A DNA stretch of 64,000 nt from Pipra filicauda (GCF_003945595.2 NW_024104998.1:2063224-2127223), one strand, 5' to 3'. Shown: positions 25,929-38,907, counted from the first letter of the stretch. Translations and numbers: made by a program. Notes: generated by a model from the letters alone, not told the origin.

Positions 25929-28900
25929 GTACATATTTAGCACGTTCTTGCTTTAAAATCTAAATCTCTCAGGACTACAGTATCCAGAAAAACCTTTAAT
26001 GATGGGATTAATATTGAAAACATTATTGGCCTATTGCAACAACAGTCCAATATGCAGAGGTCAAGATGATCAACAGAAAAAAATCTGTCATTGGCATAAC
26101 AATACATACAATCTCTTATCATCCCTTACTTTAGAACTAACCTGAAGATTTGAAGCTTGCATGGGGCAGCCTGAACTGAGGGACTAAACATTTGTTTAAG
26201 ATTTTAATTAATGCATTTTTAGAGTCTGTTTTCTCCTCCTGCCACTTACAACAAAGATTTTAACAAAAGTTGAAAAAAAACCTGTATACAAGTTCTCTCA
26301 TACTCTGGTATGGGTGTATTTTATAAACTCTTCTTTTCCAAAATGACCTTGAGGACCAATGAGTATGTGATAAAAGAAGACATTGAGAGGACTGAATGTG
26401 TGGACTGAGTTATGGAATTGATCAGTAATTAAATTAGCAAATAGATCAGAAAAGCATCAATTTGTACAGCATAACTGTTACGTGCCCAAGAAAAACAAAC
26501 ATATGCCACTGGAAGCTGTAGGAGTTTCTAGTTTGTTTATTAAAAACCAAATTTTGTTTAAAAGCCAAATTTAAATGTATGAATTAGCACTACCGTCATA
26601 GTAGGGGAGCAAAGGGCCTTTTTTCAAGACTGTTATTAGTAATGAACATTACTTTGGGAATGAATTGAAAAACAACAAAAAACCACTGTTCAGGTTCCTA
26701 GGTGGGAAACATGAAAAGAATAGGCATTAAAAAGAATAGCAGAAATAGCTATGAAAATCACTGCTTTTTAATTACTTGTCTAGTAATGTCTGAAATATTA
26801 ATATCTCTAAAATACTGTAAAAAATGCTGACCTCTTGATTATTGTGGCCCAGTCAATAGGTGGTTCTCCAATATGAACTATAGACAAGTGAGCTATGATG
26901 AAGCCCATGTATGTGATCCTTCTCAAGCCTAGTTCATCAAGTTAGGGTTTTTTTAATAATTCATGGAACTTTTATTACAATACCTAATGCATGTAGTAGA
27001 TCTAAAACATTGAAATGTAACAATATCTGAATTTTAAGCTAGATTGCCTTCTCTGAAATACTCTTTCAATGAGTTGGGTTTTTTTGATCTAAATGTTTAT
27101 TTACAAGTGAGAATTAGTTTTCCTCATTTTACTTAGAAACACATGCATATGATCACCTAGAGACACATGCACACAGTCTGCTTTCACGCTTTCTCTGTCT
27201 GACTCTGTCTCTTCTCAAATCCCTCTATGTTTCATTGGGATACTCTGAGTTGAATGGTTGAGCCTAGAATATCCCATTGTAGTGTTTGACTAAAGATACC
27301 ACACAGATGTAATTAATGTAATCATCCCTAACCCCCAGATGTGTTAATGTGTTAATGTTTATGGAGTTAATGGTCAAGTCTGCTGTAGAAAAAGTTTAAT
27401 TAATGACAAATTAATTTCTTGGGATAGAGCAGACTTCTAAATTTATCAGTGGAAGGTCCATTGTTAGGATAAATTTTTCTTACTGACCTTACTAGACTTG
27501 ATGAATATCAAGATTTAATCCAGGAAACAGATCAATATTTAAGGAACATGTGAAACTGCTATCACTGAAGGTTTGCTGAAGGTAGATATTCATCTATTAG
27601 AGCTAAATTAGGAATTATGAATATGGTCTTGGTAAATGTTAGGGAAACAGTGTTGCATATGTCCTTTCCAACTAAAATTTGTTAAAATGCCAAATTGACT
27701 TAAAAAAAAAATTAAAACTGTGGAAGTTATTATAGAACAAAGTGCTGTTCACACAGAATACATAAAGCGAGTGCATCTCAAACAATTTCTGTCCTGGAGA
27801 AGAAGATACACTGTTGTAACTCTCTTGAATAATACTGTGGTCATTATTTAGTCTTTCCACTGTGAAAACCTGCATGAGAAAAGAAAGGTTCCTCACAGAA
27901 TCTCAGGAATGAAAAGATGAGCAAGGCAGCCTAACCCAACTCCATTCTACCAAAGGCAACCTCCATAGAAAATTCTTCTAATAGATAAATATTAACAGTA
28001 TTATACATTGTGATTATAGCTGATATATCTTGAAGAGCAGCAACTTTCATACGCAACAAGTAATTCATTCCCCTTATTATTTGGGCTAACTCCAGACATT
28101 GCAAATGAATGCAGGCAGTCAGCGTGAACAATTTATTGATATCCCACCACTATTACAATTTACATCTTGGGGAACAGATGTTATAAATCTTAATGCTTCC
28201 ATTTCAGAGATTTAACCAAGATCGCGTCACAATTTAAAGATACACTGTGTGTTACCCACAGGTAACAATATTTTTTTGACCCATGCACAATTTTACTGAG
28301 CTTCCCTAGGGAAAAAAAGATGACACCTTATATATGATCTGCTGTTATTCTGTTAATCCATAATGCTTTTCTGTACTTCTAATAAATACTATAAGGCAAC
28401 ATTGTTGCAGACTTTCCTCCACACTTCAAGAGAGTTTTAAAGATCTGAGTACCACATTTTTTAAAAGTTTGAAAAAAATTTACAGATTCTCAAAGAGAAT
28501 TTTGGCCAGTTTCTGTTCAAGGTGGGGATTGCTGTCTGCTTCAGTCCCTCTGCTCTGGATTTCTTATCCTCATATCTCCCTATTTAGCTGTTCTGTTTTC
28601 TGGTCTGTTTGGGGCTTTTTGTGTTGTCTCAAATATTGCAACTGTAGCAATACTGCTGGGCAGGAAAGAGGCAGCTATATATAACCTTCACTGTATATGG
28701 TTCGTCACAGTACTACTCATGCTAGATCTTTTCTTTCCAAGCATTCCATTTGCTTTTTTTACAGGGCCTTGTTTTGCTGCATACAGGGGTAAAACAAATT
28801 ATGTCAAGGGAGAGTAAGACAAGCAAAAGTCTAGTATTAGCCTCCATAGGTTTCTGCCATGTGACTGGTTTGGGTGTGGCAACAAATATTTGAAGAAACT

Positions 28901-29369
28901 CGTGTATTTAGGTATTAGATAATTAAGAAACAGTTTAGATCCATGAAGCCAGCAGTGTTTTCATCATCACAGCATTTCCGTTGGCAGCAGGAGACAGTTA
29001 TCTTCAATTCACAGGTAGAGAATTGAAACAGAGAAAAAGGGGTTGACCAAGATGAGAAACAATTGGATCTCCCAAGTCCAAGGACAGGACCTGAATTACT
29101 GACCTATATTTTATGTGAATGGTTGTGAGATTATCCTATTTTGTTAATGTTGGATTGGACAGCCTTGGCCAACTGATCTGTTTTGTTATTTGGTGGGGGT
29201 TTTTGTTTGTTTGTGGTTTTTTTCCTTAAAGTATTCATTAGTACGTTTTATTAAAAGAATAACCCCAACATCCAAAGAGACGGTCTGTTACCTTGCCAAA
29301 AAGTGTTATATTCTTCCTGTAAGAGCTTGGCTGATGTGAATTTGGTTGTTAACAACTACAATCTTTTAG
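25929..29369 (+). other. ASPH: ASPH intron G-H
   Basis: About 3.4 kb, AT-rich. No interspersed repeat I can assert; a CR1-like start near 27893 was considered and rejected. The acceptor is ACTACAATCTTTTAG. Confidence 0.75.
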
Positions 29370-29507
29370 GCATACAAGTGGTATGAACTTGGATACCAAA
29401 GAGGTCACTTTGCTTCAGTTTGGCAGCGCTCTCTCTACAATGTCAAGGGACTGAAAGCTCAGCCTTGGTGGACAGCAAGGGAAACTGGTTATACAGAGCT
29501 GGTGAAG
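29370..29507 (+). CDS. ASPH: ASPH exon H: last TPR into oxygenase domain (138 nt)
   Basis: Forty-six codons, phase 0 to 0: AYKWYELGYQRGHFASVWQR, SLYNVKGLKAQPWWTARETG, YTELVK; about human 543-588. The first part (A-Y-K-W-Y-E-L-G) closes the TPR array. The aromatic stretch S-L-Y-N-V-x-G-L-K-A-Q-P-W-W marks entry into the catalytic domain. The donor is AAG|GTAAAG. Confidence 0.98.
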
Positions 29508-32500
29508 GTAAAGCTTCTTTATACTTTCATTTTTGTTAAAATTAAAACTATAAGTTATTAAGCAGAGTAAATGCTGATCTGTAAGGTCTGAACTACTGCT
29601 TGTGAGTTTCAGACACCACTGTCAGACTGAGTACAACTGAGATACTATAAAATGAACTCAGGCATTTTCAAATTTGAGAATGGTGACAGGATGGCTGAAA
29701 TGATTAATAAATACAAAATTTGCATGGTAGACAACTGTAACATCTCAAGTGGAAAATGACAGCCAACTTTGGTAATGCCTGGGACACTCACTGTGAATTT
29801 TTAATTAGTCAGAAAAGGCCATGTCTTTCAGCCCTTGTGTCATATTTAGTGACTTTGGAAGATTTTAATTGTGTAAGAGAAACAAATGTAGATTCTAGTG
29901 ATGGATTTAACAAAAGATAATAACATAGAATTTAAATTCTTTAAAGGGTTTTTTATTTATTTAAAAATAGTTTGTGTTCCCAAAATTGCTTAGTTTTTAT
30001 TATTTATTATAATGTTAATAATAATTCCTAAAAAATTAGAAGAGAACTTTTTTTCGCCTGTATGTTTTAATTATTGGCATGTGGTTTAGAAAAATTATTC
30101 TACACAAATTATTTAAAACTATAAATGTTTATTTGCGAGAAACAAGTTCATTCAGAATGGTAGTTTCTTTATACTTTGTTACATATAATGTTAAAAAACC
30201 TACTATGGAGGGGTGACTTTATTTAAAAAAAACGAAAGAGGAAGATTGCTCTTTGTTGTGGTTTTGATGGCAGCATAAATAAGGCCGGGAAATTTAGATT
30301 AAAATATGATTCTCCAATGCAATCTCAGCAACACAAAAGAGCAGTTAGGTTTATGGACTAGCTTTTGGGAAGATCTGAAATGTGTCCATATTTAACTAAT
30401 TTTTGAGGAATATGTAGGAATAGAAACTTCCTGCCGTAGAAGATACAGAGAAACTGACAAAGTCTTATCATACTTCTGTCAAACAAATAGAAAATAATGC
30501 ATATTAGTAGACTGATGTTTTAAAGCTACCTGCAGTGTTGCTGAACAGTCTCTTACATATAAACTGTTCAAATTACCACAGAAGATAATGATCCCTTCAC
30601 CCTTGGCATGAGTCAGCTTTGAAGGGTGAAAGAATTCAGTTGCTGTTATGAAATGGCCAGAGCTCCACCTTGAAGGGATTTTTTTTCAGTTGAATCAGGA
30701 CATATATGAAGGTCTTGGTTTGGTTCAGCATCTTGCATGGCTCCTAGAAGAGCTGCTCGGAAGACCAACAAGGATATAAATTCACCCCTGACCTCCACAG
30801 CACAGCTGCCTCTCTGGAATCCAGTAATATATCTTCAGTCCAATCATTTGGTGGTATATGTTTCAGCCACCTTTAGTGGTATATGTTTTATTAACAATAT
30901 GTCACTGAATCTGTATTAAATTGTTTCTTTGAATTTGCTTACATAGATATCATAATTTGGGAGTAGTAAGATTTATATTCTTCAAGATAACATTCACAGT
31001 TTAAAGTATGGACGTGTAATGTGAGTTAAATGCATCAGGACAAATATTTGTATTGTATTTCTCCCATAACTCAGAAAGTACTTGAAGTTTTGAAAGAAAT
31101 CAGGTTTGATTCTAATAACATAAAATGCTGCAAGGAAAAATAGAAGTAGTGTTCTCCAGAAAGTGGCAAAAAATTGTTGATAATGTTGGGTATACTGATT
31201 TCTGAAAGAGTCCAAATTATGTACACGATCTAGTTAAAAATCCCCAACACATTATTTCCCCTTTTCACAGAGCAAAAAACAATCAACAGTTATTTCCTAC
31301 TGCTTCATCTCATTACATTCCTCTTAGGTCTATGTGGGAAATGTGGGAAATGCTTCCAAACCGTAATCATAGAATTCAGTATGGAAAGCTGCTCTACAAA
31401 GCACTGGAGGCCCTGACCCTCTTTCCATGTGTTTCACTGCTTGATGTTAAATGTGATGAACTATTTTCAATATCTTGGTAGCTTAATAATGCTAACTGAG
31501 GATTTATTCATGGCTGAGATAGTGCTAAAGTTGAACTCTCTGGCAACAATTTGGTTCCTTCCATTAACCGGCACAGCTGTGGTCAGTAGCATCTCCTAGC
31601 ACAGACCTGGCTTGATTTTGTTATAAAGGGTCATGTAGTTTCTTGGGACTCAAAGAAGTCAGTCTCATGCTCTATTTAGTTTACTATGACCTACTTGCCT
31701 GGGTGGCTCCAGAGAGTTTTGGGTTGGGTTTTTTTTGGGGGGGAAGAGGAAGGAAGACTGAGAATATTTCAGTAATGCTTATTAGGATGTGCTAAATCTT
31801 GATTAGTGGAACTGTGCTGAAGGGAAGTGGATCTTTGCATCTCTCTAACTGCAGTTCATTGAGGCCTAATGTTTTTGTAATTTCCTTTAAAGAACAGGAA
31901 GAGGCACCTGATTTCTCAGGGAGCAGAAAATGTAAACCTTTGTATTAGGAAGTGTGTGGCAAGTGATTTACATAGAAATGTTCTGCTAATGTTTCTCATC
32001 TGTAGTATTTCAGGCATTTGGATCTGGAGATTCAAGAAAGTAACTTCCTCTTTTAGTCTCAGCTAAAAGTAAACCTTACTTTTACCTTTGAAAACCTGTC
32101 ATTTTCCCTTGGGACAATTAGTTTTTCTCCGCCAGTCTTGCTGAGTCATTCCATCTTTCTCTGGTGCCTTTTGTAGAACCTCAGTTATAGCATTATTCTA
32201 TGCTGGTGCTTGTTTAAAAAATAATAAAGGAGATACCTTGTTGTTAGTTCCTAGAGACTTTTCACTGGTCTGACATTAATACATAGGTAATGACTTAAAG
32301 TAACTTTGTCCTTTCTGCATGTTGTGTCCTTTGACTTTTGGAAAGGACCCAAAGGATGCCTTGACAGTAATTTACTGCAGTGGATAGCTGATTGATTAAA
32401 GTAGATCTTGTATTGTTGTTTTTTTCTGATGTCTTAGATTTTATTAATTAAAGTACAGCAGGAAAAATACAAAAAGAGAATGAAAGTACTGGCAACAGCA

Positions 32501-33306
32501 CATATCTGTATCATTTTCCATAGATTGACAGGTAGGCCTTAATGGTTTAGCTAATAATAGCTAAAGATCCATAGTTAAGGGAGAAATTAAATTGAAATGT
32601 GCATTCAGAGTGTGGTTGGATTCTTTAAGGGAAGCCTTGTGTTGAAAAGGGCAAAGATGATGCATTCAAGTGCTGATGTTTAAGCACTGTGAGTGAGTGA
32701 ATAGGTGCAAGGAATCTATTTTGAAAGATTTAAAACACTGCCCCTTGCTTGGAGGTCATCAGTGTTACCCAGTGGACATGTGATAACTGTTTGTGAATGC
32801 TTTCCTATTCTCTTTTAGTAACAAAGTGAAGTACATTAAGCTCTTCACCATGATTTTATTTTATAGTTCAGTGGATTAAAATGGATGTGTAGTCAGTAGT
32901 TACACCTCATGTGAGGGGTAGCAACCTCTTAATCTCTCCCTGTTTCATTTATGACCATGCATTGAAAGGGTTTGACAGCACAGAGTTAAGGATTCTTTCA
33001 ATAAAATAGTCTCACATAAAAATAAACCAATATTGAGAAATCCCTATTTAAATAAAATCTACACTATTGCCAGATGTACAGCAACTGTAAACTTCTATTG
33101 TTAGGAGATGTATTTAAAAAGCCATATGGAGGTTTATGGGAATCAGCTGCTAGCAATTGAGTACATATGCTCCCAATGCTGGTTGACTCCTGATTCTTCA
33201 CTTGGAATCAGGATATTGCATCAAAGATAGTATGAATTCTTTGCTCTAATCTGGAGCTTGAATTCATACATATGAATGCGTGAGCATGTTTAACTTTTTT
33301 CTGTAG

Positions 33307-33330
33307 GTACCAACTATTGGATCAAGACCT
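33307..33330 (+). other. Candidate ASPH microexon 1 (24 nt)
   Basis: The acceptor TTTAACTTTTTTCTGTAG ends at 33306, with a branch-like TTTAAC and a good pyrimidine run. The segment reads VPTIGSRP in phase 0, matching the phase-0 junction between the flanking ASPH exons. The donor is CCT|GTAAGTC. Inclusion would add eight residues without a frame change. I do not know this insert in ASPH of any species, and it may be a chance pair of sites. Confidence 0.3.
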
Positions 33331-33938
33331 GTAAGTCCAAGTCCTGAACTTAGTCATTATGCTTTAATGGTGTTTTGTGTTCTTACCATTCAAGGTATAC
33401 CTAAGAGTTTGTAAAATCAGGGGGATCAAGGCTGAGCTGTGTTTGAACTCCCTACTTCATTTCTACCTAGGAGTTGCCTGTTGCTCATTATAAAGCACTA
33501 TCAGTGTGTTTTACAGATGGGGTCCAGGTTTTCAGGAGTACAGAAACCCTATTGATTTCAGAGCAATTTCTGTCTAAAACCATTGAGGAGTTAGTTCAAA
33601 ATCAATGGTATACATCCAAATAACTTTATATCCAAAAGGCCAGGGAAGGAGCCTTTAAATGCAAGGACAAACACCTTTACAGGTTAACATTCAGCCTGTG
33701 GCACTTGTAGAAGTGACAATGCAAGTCCTTGGACCACCAGTGCTCTTCATGCATCATCTTTTCTGCATTGGGTGAATGCTCCTTCTTACCTTTTTTCCTT
33801 TACTGAGTGAGTAGGAGGAGGTTGAGGAAACACAAAAGCTCTTGTAATATCTCGAAAAGTTTTCCAGTTTTGTTATCCATATAACTTTAAATTCAGGCTA
33901 GTGTGGATGTAAGTCAGTTTTTTCTTTCTCTTCTCCAG

Positions 33939-33953
33939 CCAGTGCAAAACCAG
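33939..33953 (+). other. Candidate ASPH microexon 2 (15 nt)
   Basis: Preceded by an excellent polypyrimidine tract, TTTTTTCTTTCTCTTCTCCAG. It reads PVQNQ in phase 0 and ends CCAG|GTACTC, close to the CAG|GTACTT donors used by two real exons of this gene. A 15-nt exon would usually need enhancer help for recognition. Support is sequence signals and frame only. Confidence 0.25.
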
Positions 33954-34168
33954 GTACTCAAGCTGGTATTTCCTTTTGTGTATACCATAATGCTGAATCA
34001 GTAGCAGCAATATTCATCTCTGATTGCCATATTCATCTCTGATTAGGTGGAAATTTTCAGTCTGTTTTGTGCCCTGCATTTTGAAAAAGTCAGTTTTCCA
34101 AAGATATTAAAAAAAAATCCTGACACCTGCATTTTTATTTAATGTTAACTGTTGAATGAATCTTATAG

Positions 34169-34192
34169 GAACCATCAGTGAGGGAGAATAAG
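34169..34192 (+). other. Candidate ASPH microexon 3 (24 nt)
   Basis: The acceptor GAATGAATCTTATAG has a weak pyrimidine tract. The segment reads EPSVRENK in phase 0 and the donor AAG|GTGAAT is good. It is the weakest of the three candidates on the acceptor side. Confidence 0.2.
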
Positions 34193-35540
34193 GTGAATGC
34201 ACTGGGAAAAATAAGGGCTGCTCTCCCTCTTCTGAGGGGTGGGAGAGAAAACAGTTTGTTACTAAGAAAAGATTACTGTAATAACAGAAATTACATCCAT
34301 ACTTTCATAGGTCTTAGCCTACCTAAAATTGTTCTAGTGGGAGAAAGTAGGTATATTAGACAGCATGTTCTAGGCATGGCTTACTTTGTTGAGCCTTTTA
34401 TGAGCGATCAATGTATGACCTATTTTGTCAGGTCAACTCGTCTTTTAAGTAAAAAAAAACTCAAGTGGAAAATGCAACTGTTTAATTTAAATGGGGAAGG
34501 CTAATAACTGTATGGAGTTTTAAGAGTAAAAGGGGGCAGTTATATCACCTAGTCTGCTCTGTGTTATACAACTTTTGAGTTTTACTCAGTTTTACACATC
34601 ATATAAAGAGGTAGTGTGGGAACATACCATAGCTTGTTTTAGTGTGAAATGGATTGAAAATGTCTTACAGAAACGCTTTGTTCAAAACCACAAAGGAAAA
34701 ATGAAAACTATTCACCCAAAATAAGGTTTAGTGAGAAAAGTAAGCTGCTGGGAAATTGAAGTTACTTTTATCCAGATCCGTTGTTATACTGTGGGGTTTC
34801 CATTTATATAGCTATAATATTAAAACAAATTATTATTGGTAGAATAAAAGATTTTCTGCATGTATGATGTCCTAAGGCAGCAGAGAACAGAAATTCTACT
34901 ATTTTGTGTGTTTGATACGTATGAAGTGTAAGGCAGCTTACGTGTTCTTAACGGTTGTGTCCGTAAATCATCACCTGGCATTTCCAGTAATATATGATTT
35001 TTTCAATAGCATCAGCATGTGCAAGTGAATCTCTGTGAGCCTTTTTGAAGGTTTAAATCATAAATTTCCACTTAAGTGGTGTGTTTACATTTGTCCTCTT
35101 TGAACTGTAATATTCTGCCAACAGCTGGAGTTCCAGGTTATGTGAGTGGTTTTCTAGTTGCAGGAATGATTCCAGGTCACATGTGCAGCATTTAGGAAGA
35201 TCAATACATTTAGCTTGCAATACAAAACGATCAGGGAAAGAGCCCTTAGGCTCATCAAAAAGCAAGTCAAAGTGAGGCCTAGGCTGCAAAGAAGCTGAGG
35301 ATTGTTGAAATTTTACAATGCCAATGTAATTGACTTCAAAGAATGCTGTGAAAGTTGATTTTCCTGCCTTTGCATGTCAGAAGGGAATAGACTATAAAGC
35401 AACTTGATAATAATGATGAACATTTAGTTTTAGTGGTTTTAAATTTTAAAAAAAAGGTTAATAATGGCAGGGAAAAATAAAAATGTTACTAAAGCCAAAT
35501 GCAGTAAATTCTCAGTGCAGTAACATGGCTCTCACAACAG

Positions 35541-35676
35541 TCCTTAGAGAAAAACTGGAAGCTCATTCGGGATGAGGGTCTTGCTGTGATGGATAAAAAA
35601 AGCAGCCTCTTCCTACCTGAAGATGAGAATCTACGAGAAAAAGGAGACTGGAGCCAGTTTACCTTATGGCAACAAG
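35541..35676 (+). CDS. ASPH: ASPH exon I: oxygenase domain, N-terminal part (136 nt)
   Basis: Encodes SLEKNWKLIRDEGLAVMDKK, SSLFLPEDENLREKGDWSQF, TLWQQ, with 1 nt carried over; about human 589-633. N-W-K-L-I-R-D-E-G and L-R-E-K-G-D-W-S-Q-F-T-L-W-Q are strongly conserved in the family. KKSSLF replaces the human KAKGLF, the only clear local variation. The donor is CAAG|GTAAAA. Confidence 0.98.
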
Positions 35677-36538
35677 GTAAAACATGTTCTATTTCTTCTC
35701 TTACCCCAATTTCACTTTCTCAAACTAACATAGTGTAATGAGGAGTAGCAACACAGTTTTTTCCAGAACTGTTTTTGTCATTGCTATGTACAGAAGAAGG
35801 GAACTAATAAAATAGTGTCTAGACCTCTGTGACAATAAACAGGAGTTCTTTATTCTAATTTGTGTTGTCCCCATGCACTTCTAGGAGTCCCTCGAGTATT
35901 GTAAGTGTTAAATGAGAGTATTTTTGTCCTGGCAAGGCTGCCAACATTTTGCATGGCAATGCATAGTACAGATCAGCCTGAGGGAAGATGAGGACTTGGG
36001 AGAAAGCACATCCTTAATACTGTCTTGCCAGCTATGTGAGGTCTATCATGCAGAAATTGCATGAGCAAAAGAATATGACTTTGATAAGCCTGCTGCCCTG
36101 CCCCTGAGCTGTGCAGTGGGAGGTCCAACTATGAGAATGCCCTGAATTCTTCTAAAACTCTGCAGATGAAAGAGTACCGTAAAATAAAATATTAATAGCA
36201 ACTTATATCAAAATGTAATCTGGTATTGAAATGGTATGATATTGGTGGCATTTTTAATCTTTTTTTTTCTATGCAGCCTCATTAATGTTTATACTTTTAG
36301 AATAATACTTTCAAAGTGATAACCTGGTGTTCACAAATAATTTAAAAGCAAATGTGCATGCTACTGGTATTACAACATGCAGCTACTTCAGTTGCACAAT
36401 CTGTAAAATGGGAATAATAATATTTACTTGTCTTTCAGCATCAGCTCTTTGACATCTTTGTTGCTCTTCTGTAAAGCAGAAAACAGGGAAGTGTTCATTC
36501 ATTGCTCTTACCAATACTCTATCCATTATTTTAACTAG
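35677..36538 (+). other. ASPH: ASPH intron I-J
   Basis: About 0.86 kb; no repeat or extra exon supported. A pseudo-exon with reasonable sites (36439-36470) has an in-frame stop and was dismissed. The acceptor is TTATTTTAACTAG. Confidence 0.8.
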
Positions 36539-36630
36539 GAAGAAAAAATGAGAATGCTTGTAAAAGTGTTCCGAAAACATGTGCTTTATTGGAAAGATTC
36601 CCGGAAGCTACTGGCTGCAGAAGAGGGCAG
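36539..36630 (+). CDS. ASPH: ASPH exon J: disulfide loop of oxygenase domain (92 nt)
   Basis: Completes Gly, then RKNENACKSVPKTCALLERF and PEATGCRRGQ, phase 0 at the end; about human 634-664. The two Cys of A-C-K-x-x-P-K-T-C correspond to human Cys641 and Cys648, the intramolecular disulfide reported near the active site, so that feature is retained. The donor is CAG|GTACCT, again GTAC-type. Confidence 0.97.
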
Positions 36631-38435
36631 GTACCTGGCAAACTTCTTCATATTTGCAAATTCTTAATGCTGGGAGCTGGAGATTTTGAGGAGTACAGGG
36701 ATATACATATAGAGGGATGCACAGCTTTGGTATATGACGATTCAAGCACATGATAAATTTAACAGCAAAAATATGCCCAATTTTAGCTGTCAGTAAATAC
36801 CAGGTGAAATATGTTAGCTGAAGTATTTCTACAGACTCTTAAGTTGAGCCATTTTACCTTGTGTTTCCTGGGAGGTCCTGGTAGGTAAGTAGTTATTTTC
36901 CGTGAGTCAACCAATAAGTAATGACTTACTAACCCTCAACCTGAAGTGACGTGATCTGACTCATAGCTTAACTCTGCTTTGAGCAGGAGATTGCATTACG
37001 TCCTTTCTAACCTGAATTTTTTTTTCTGATCTGAACCTAACTTTACATGACTAATTCAGTGATCCAGATTCTAACTGTGACAAACTTCACCTCTTTACCC
37101 AAGCCTGGCTGCATTAGACAGAGAGTCACCTTGTGGAAGTCAAATAGCAGTACTACTGTCACATACATCTTTCCTAAAGGTAAAGGAAAGAAATTTTACA
37201 TCCATGAGCTGTGGCTGTGGGTGCCAGCAAAGTTTGTTTCAAGTGCCAACACTGACTATTCGGCTATAAGTTAACCTCATTAAATCATGCAGTAGATTTG
37301 TATGGCATGGATCAATACACATGCAGCTGAATGAATGGCCCAACACAGCTATGGAATCATGAGATTCCATAGGACAGAATTTTTCATTTTTTTTCCAAGT
37401 TATTATCATCATGGCTAGGCTTCGTGAACGAAGATTTGGGAAAGGCTCTATTCACATTTGTTACAACCAAGTTATTATATTTTATCCATAATGACTATGA
37501 GAATAACCTTCACATGCCAAAATTAAGGATGCAAAAGCTGGAAAACACAGTGCTAGCATAATCCTAATTCAGAGCCTTGAGAGTATGTGTTCATCTTTTT
37601 CACCAGACTCCTGCTTTTAATGTGCCGAACTACACTGGATGGCCACTGTTGTGGGAATGAACAAGGTTGTTGTTTCACTGATTTATCAGCAAAGGCTGAT
37701 TGCAGTGAATATAACTGATGAATGAAGTCATCACGGTCAGTGTGGCTAACAACAAGAAAACTTCTCTCTGTGGCATCTGTAGCCAAAATGGATCTGTCCC
37801 AGAGAGCAAATTCTCTTTGAGAGCTTACTATTTTGTTAATCATTTTTGGTGCCCTACATGTTATCACTAGGATATGGTTTGCAGAAAGAGTGTGCATTTG
37901 CAGCTATTTCTGTAGTCATGTGTTTTGAACATATAAATGTAAAATAATCTGAAAAGTGATGCTCTATAAATCTGAAGGTTTACATCCAAAATTAGGGGAT
38001 GCCTAGGCCAATTTTAGTCTTATACTAGCCATGACTCAGATTTTACTGGCAAGTTAAATTTTAAATATCAGATGATCTCTATTCACATACTGAAACACTG
38101 GGAAGCAATGGGAACAGACACAATGAGGAAATAAGGAATTCTGTCATAGGTAGATCATTTGGATGCTCTGGACACCTCATGTAGTGACAAAGCTAAAAGA
38201 AATGTAAAATAATCAACTACTTGCTCAGTGCTGCTGAGAGACTGTGTGGAACAATAGCAAGTGATCATATTATTTAAAATTATGTAATTCTTCTTAAAAA
38301 TAGCAGTATACTAAAAGTATCAGAGGTAGGTTTAATTCTGGGCGTTTCTTAACTCTTCAGAGTTTTACATTACAACCATGGTAGTTTAGAACTGTTCATC
38401 TATAGCACTTGAGTACAGCAAGATATAATAGATAT

Positions 38436-38472
38436 AATATGTCTGTGAATAGATATAATTCACAGACATATT
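38436..38472. repeat. Perfect inverted repeat, 15-bp arms, 7-nt loop
   Basis: The arm AATATGTCTGTGAAT (38436-38450) and its exact complement (38458-38472) enclose AGATATA. It lies in an intron, next to short GATATAAT repeats that also occur in the loop. Confidence 0.95.
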
Positions 38473-38907
38473 CAGACTGATTTGCTTGGGCAGATAATGT
38501 ATGTGACAGTAATCAATCTGCAGTGCTGGCATGTTAGCATTTAAAAATTGTTTATCTTGGATATTAGTAACTATCCTGCATAGCCGGTGGTTTACATTGC
38601 ATTAGGGTCTGACAGGGCAATTAACACATCACAGTGTAACAGAGGTTGGATTGAAGGATCTGTGTTCACCATGGCCACTGGAGCTTTTCACTTCTGTTAG
38701 AAGAAACTGCTGGTAAGATGAAACCTCAGACACCGAGAATAACTGTGGCATTAAACACACACAGATAATGACTGTGTTTCAGTTGGAGAGCAAGCAACAC
38801 ATTAATCTGTAAGATTTATCAAAATTCATCTCTCCCAACTAAATGTGCAGATTTCTCAGGTGAAAAGATGCTTCTCACCACTGTCATGCATTAGTCACAC
38901 TTCCTGT

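Larger units (their letters stand above)
29508..35540 (+). other. ASPH: ASPH intron H-I (6.0 kb)
   Basis: No clear interspersed repeat. It contains three short, frame-compatible segments bounded by plausible splice sites (33307-33330, 33939-33953, 34169-34192), listed separately as candidate microexons, and a 16-bp direct repeat near 34010-34044. The acceptor of the next exon is GCTCTCACAACAG. Confidence 0.75.

Noticed and set aside
27893..28100. CR1-like start (TCACAGAATCTCAGGAATG)
   Set aside because: After the first few bases the expected CR1 blocks are not recognisable.
29847..29870. Pseudo-exon with a good GTAAGA donor in intron H-I
   Set aside because: Opens with an in-frame stop in the required phase.
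30855..30866. 12-nt microexon-like segment between TATGTTTCAG and GTATAT
   Set aside because: Weak donor. Kept only as evidence that short frame-compatible pairs arise by chance in this intron.
36439..36470. Pseudo-exon in intron I-J between TGTCTTTCAG and GTAAAG
   Set aside because: In-frame stop and wrong length for the phase of the flanking exons.
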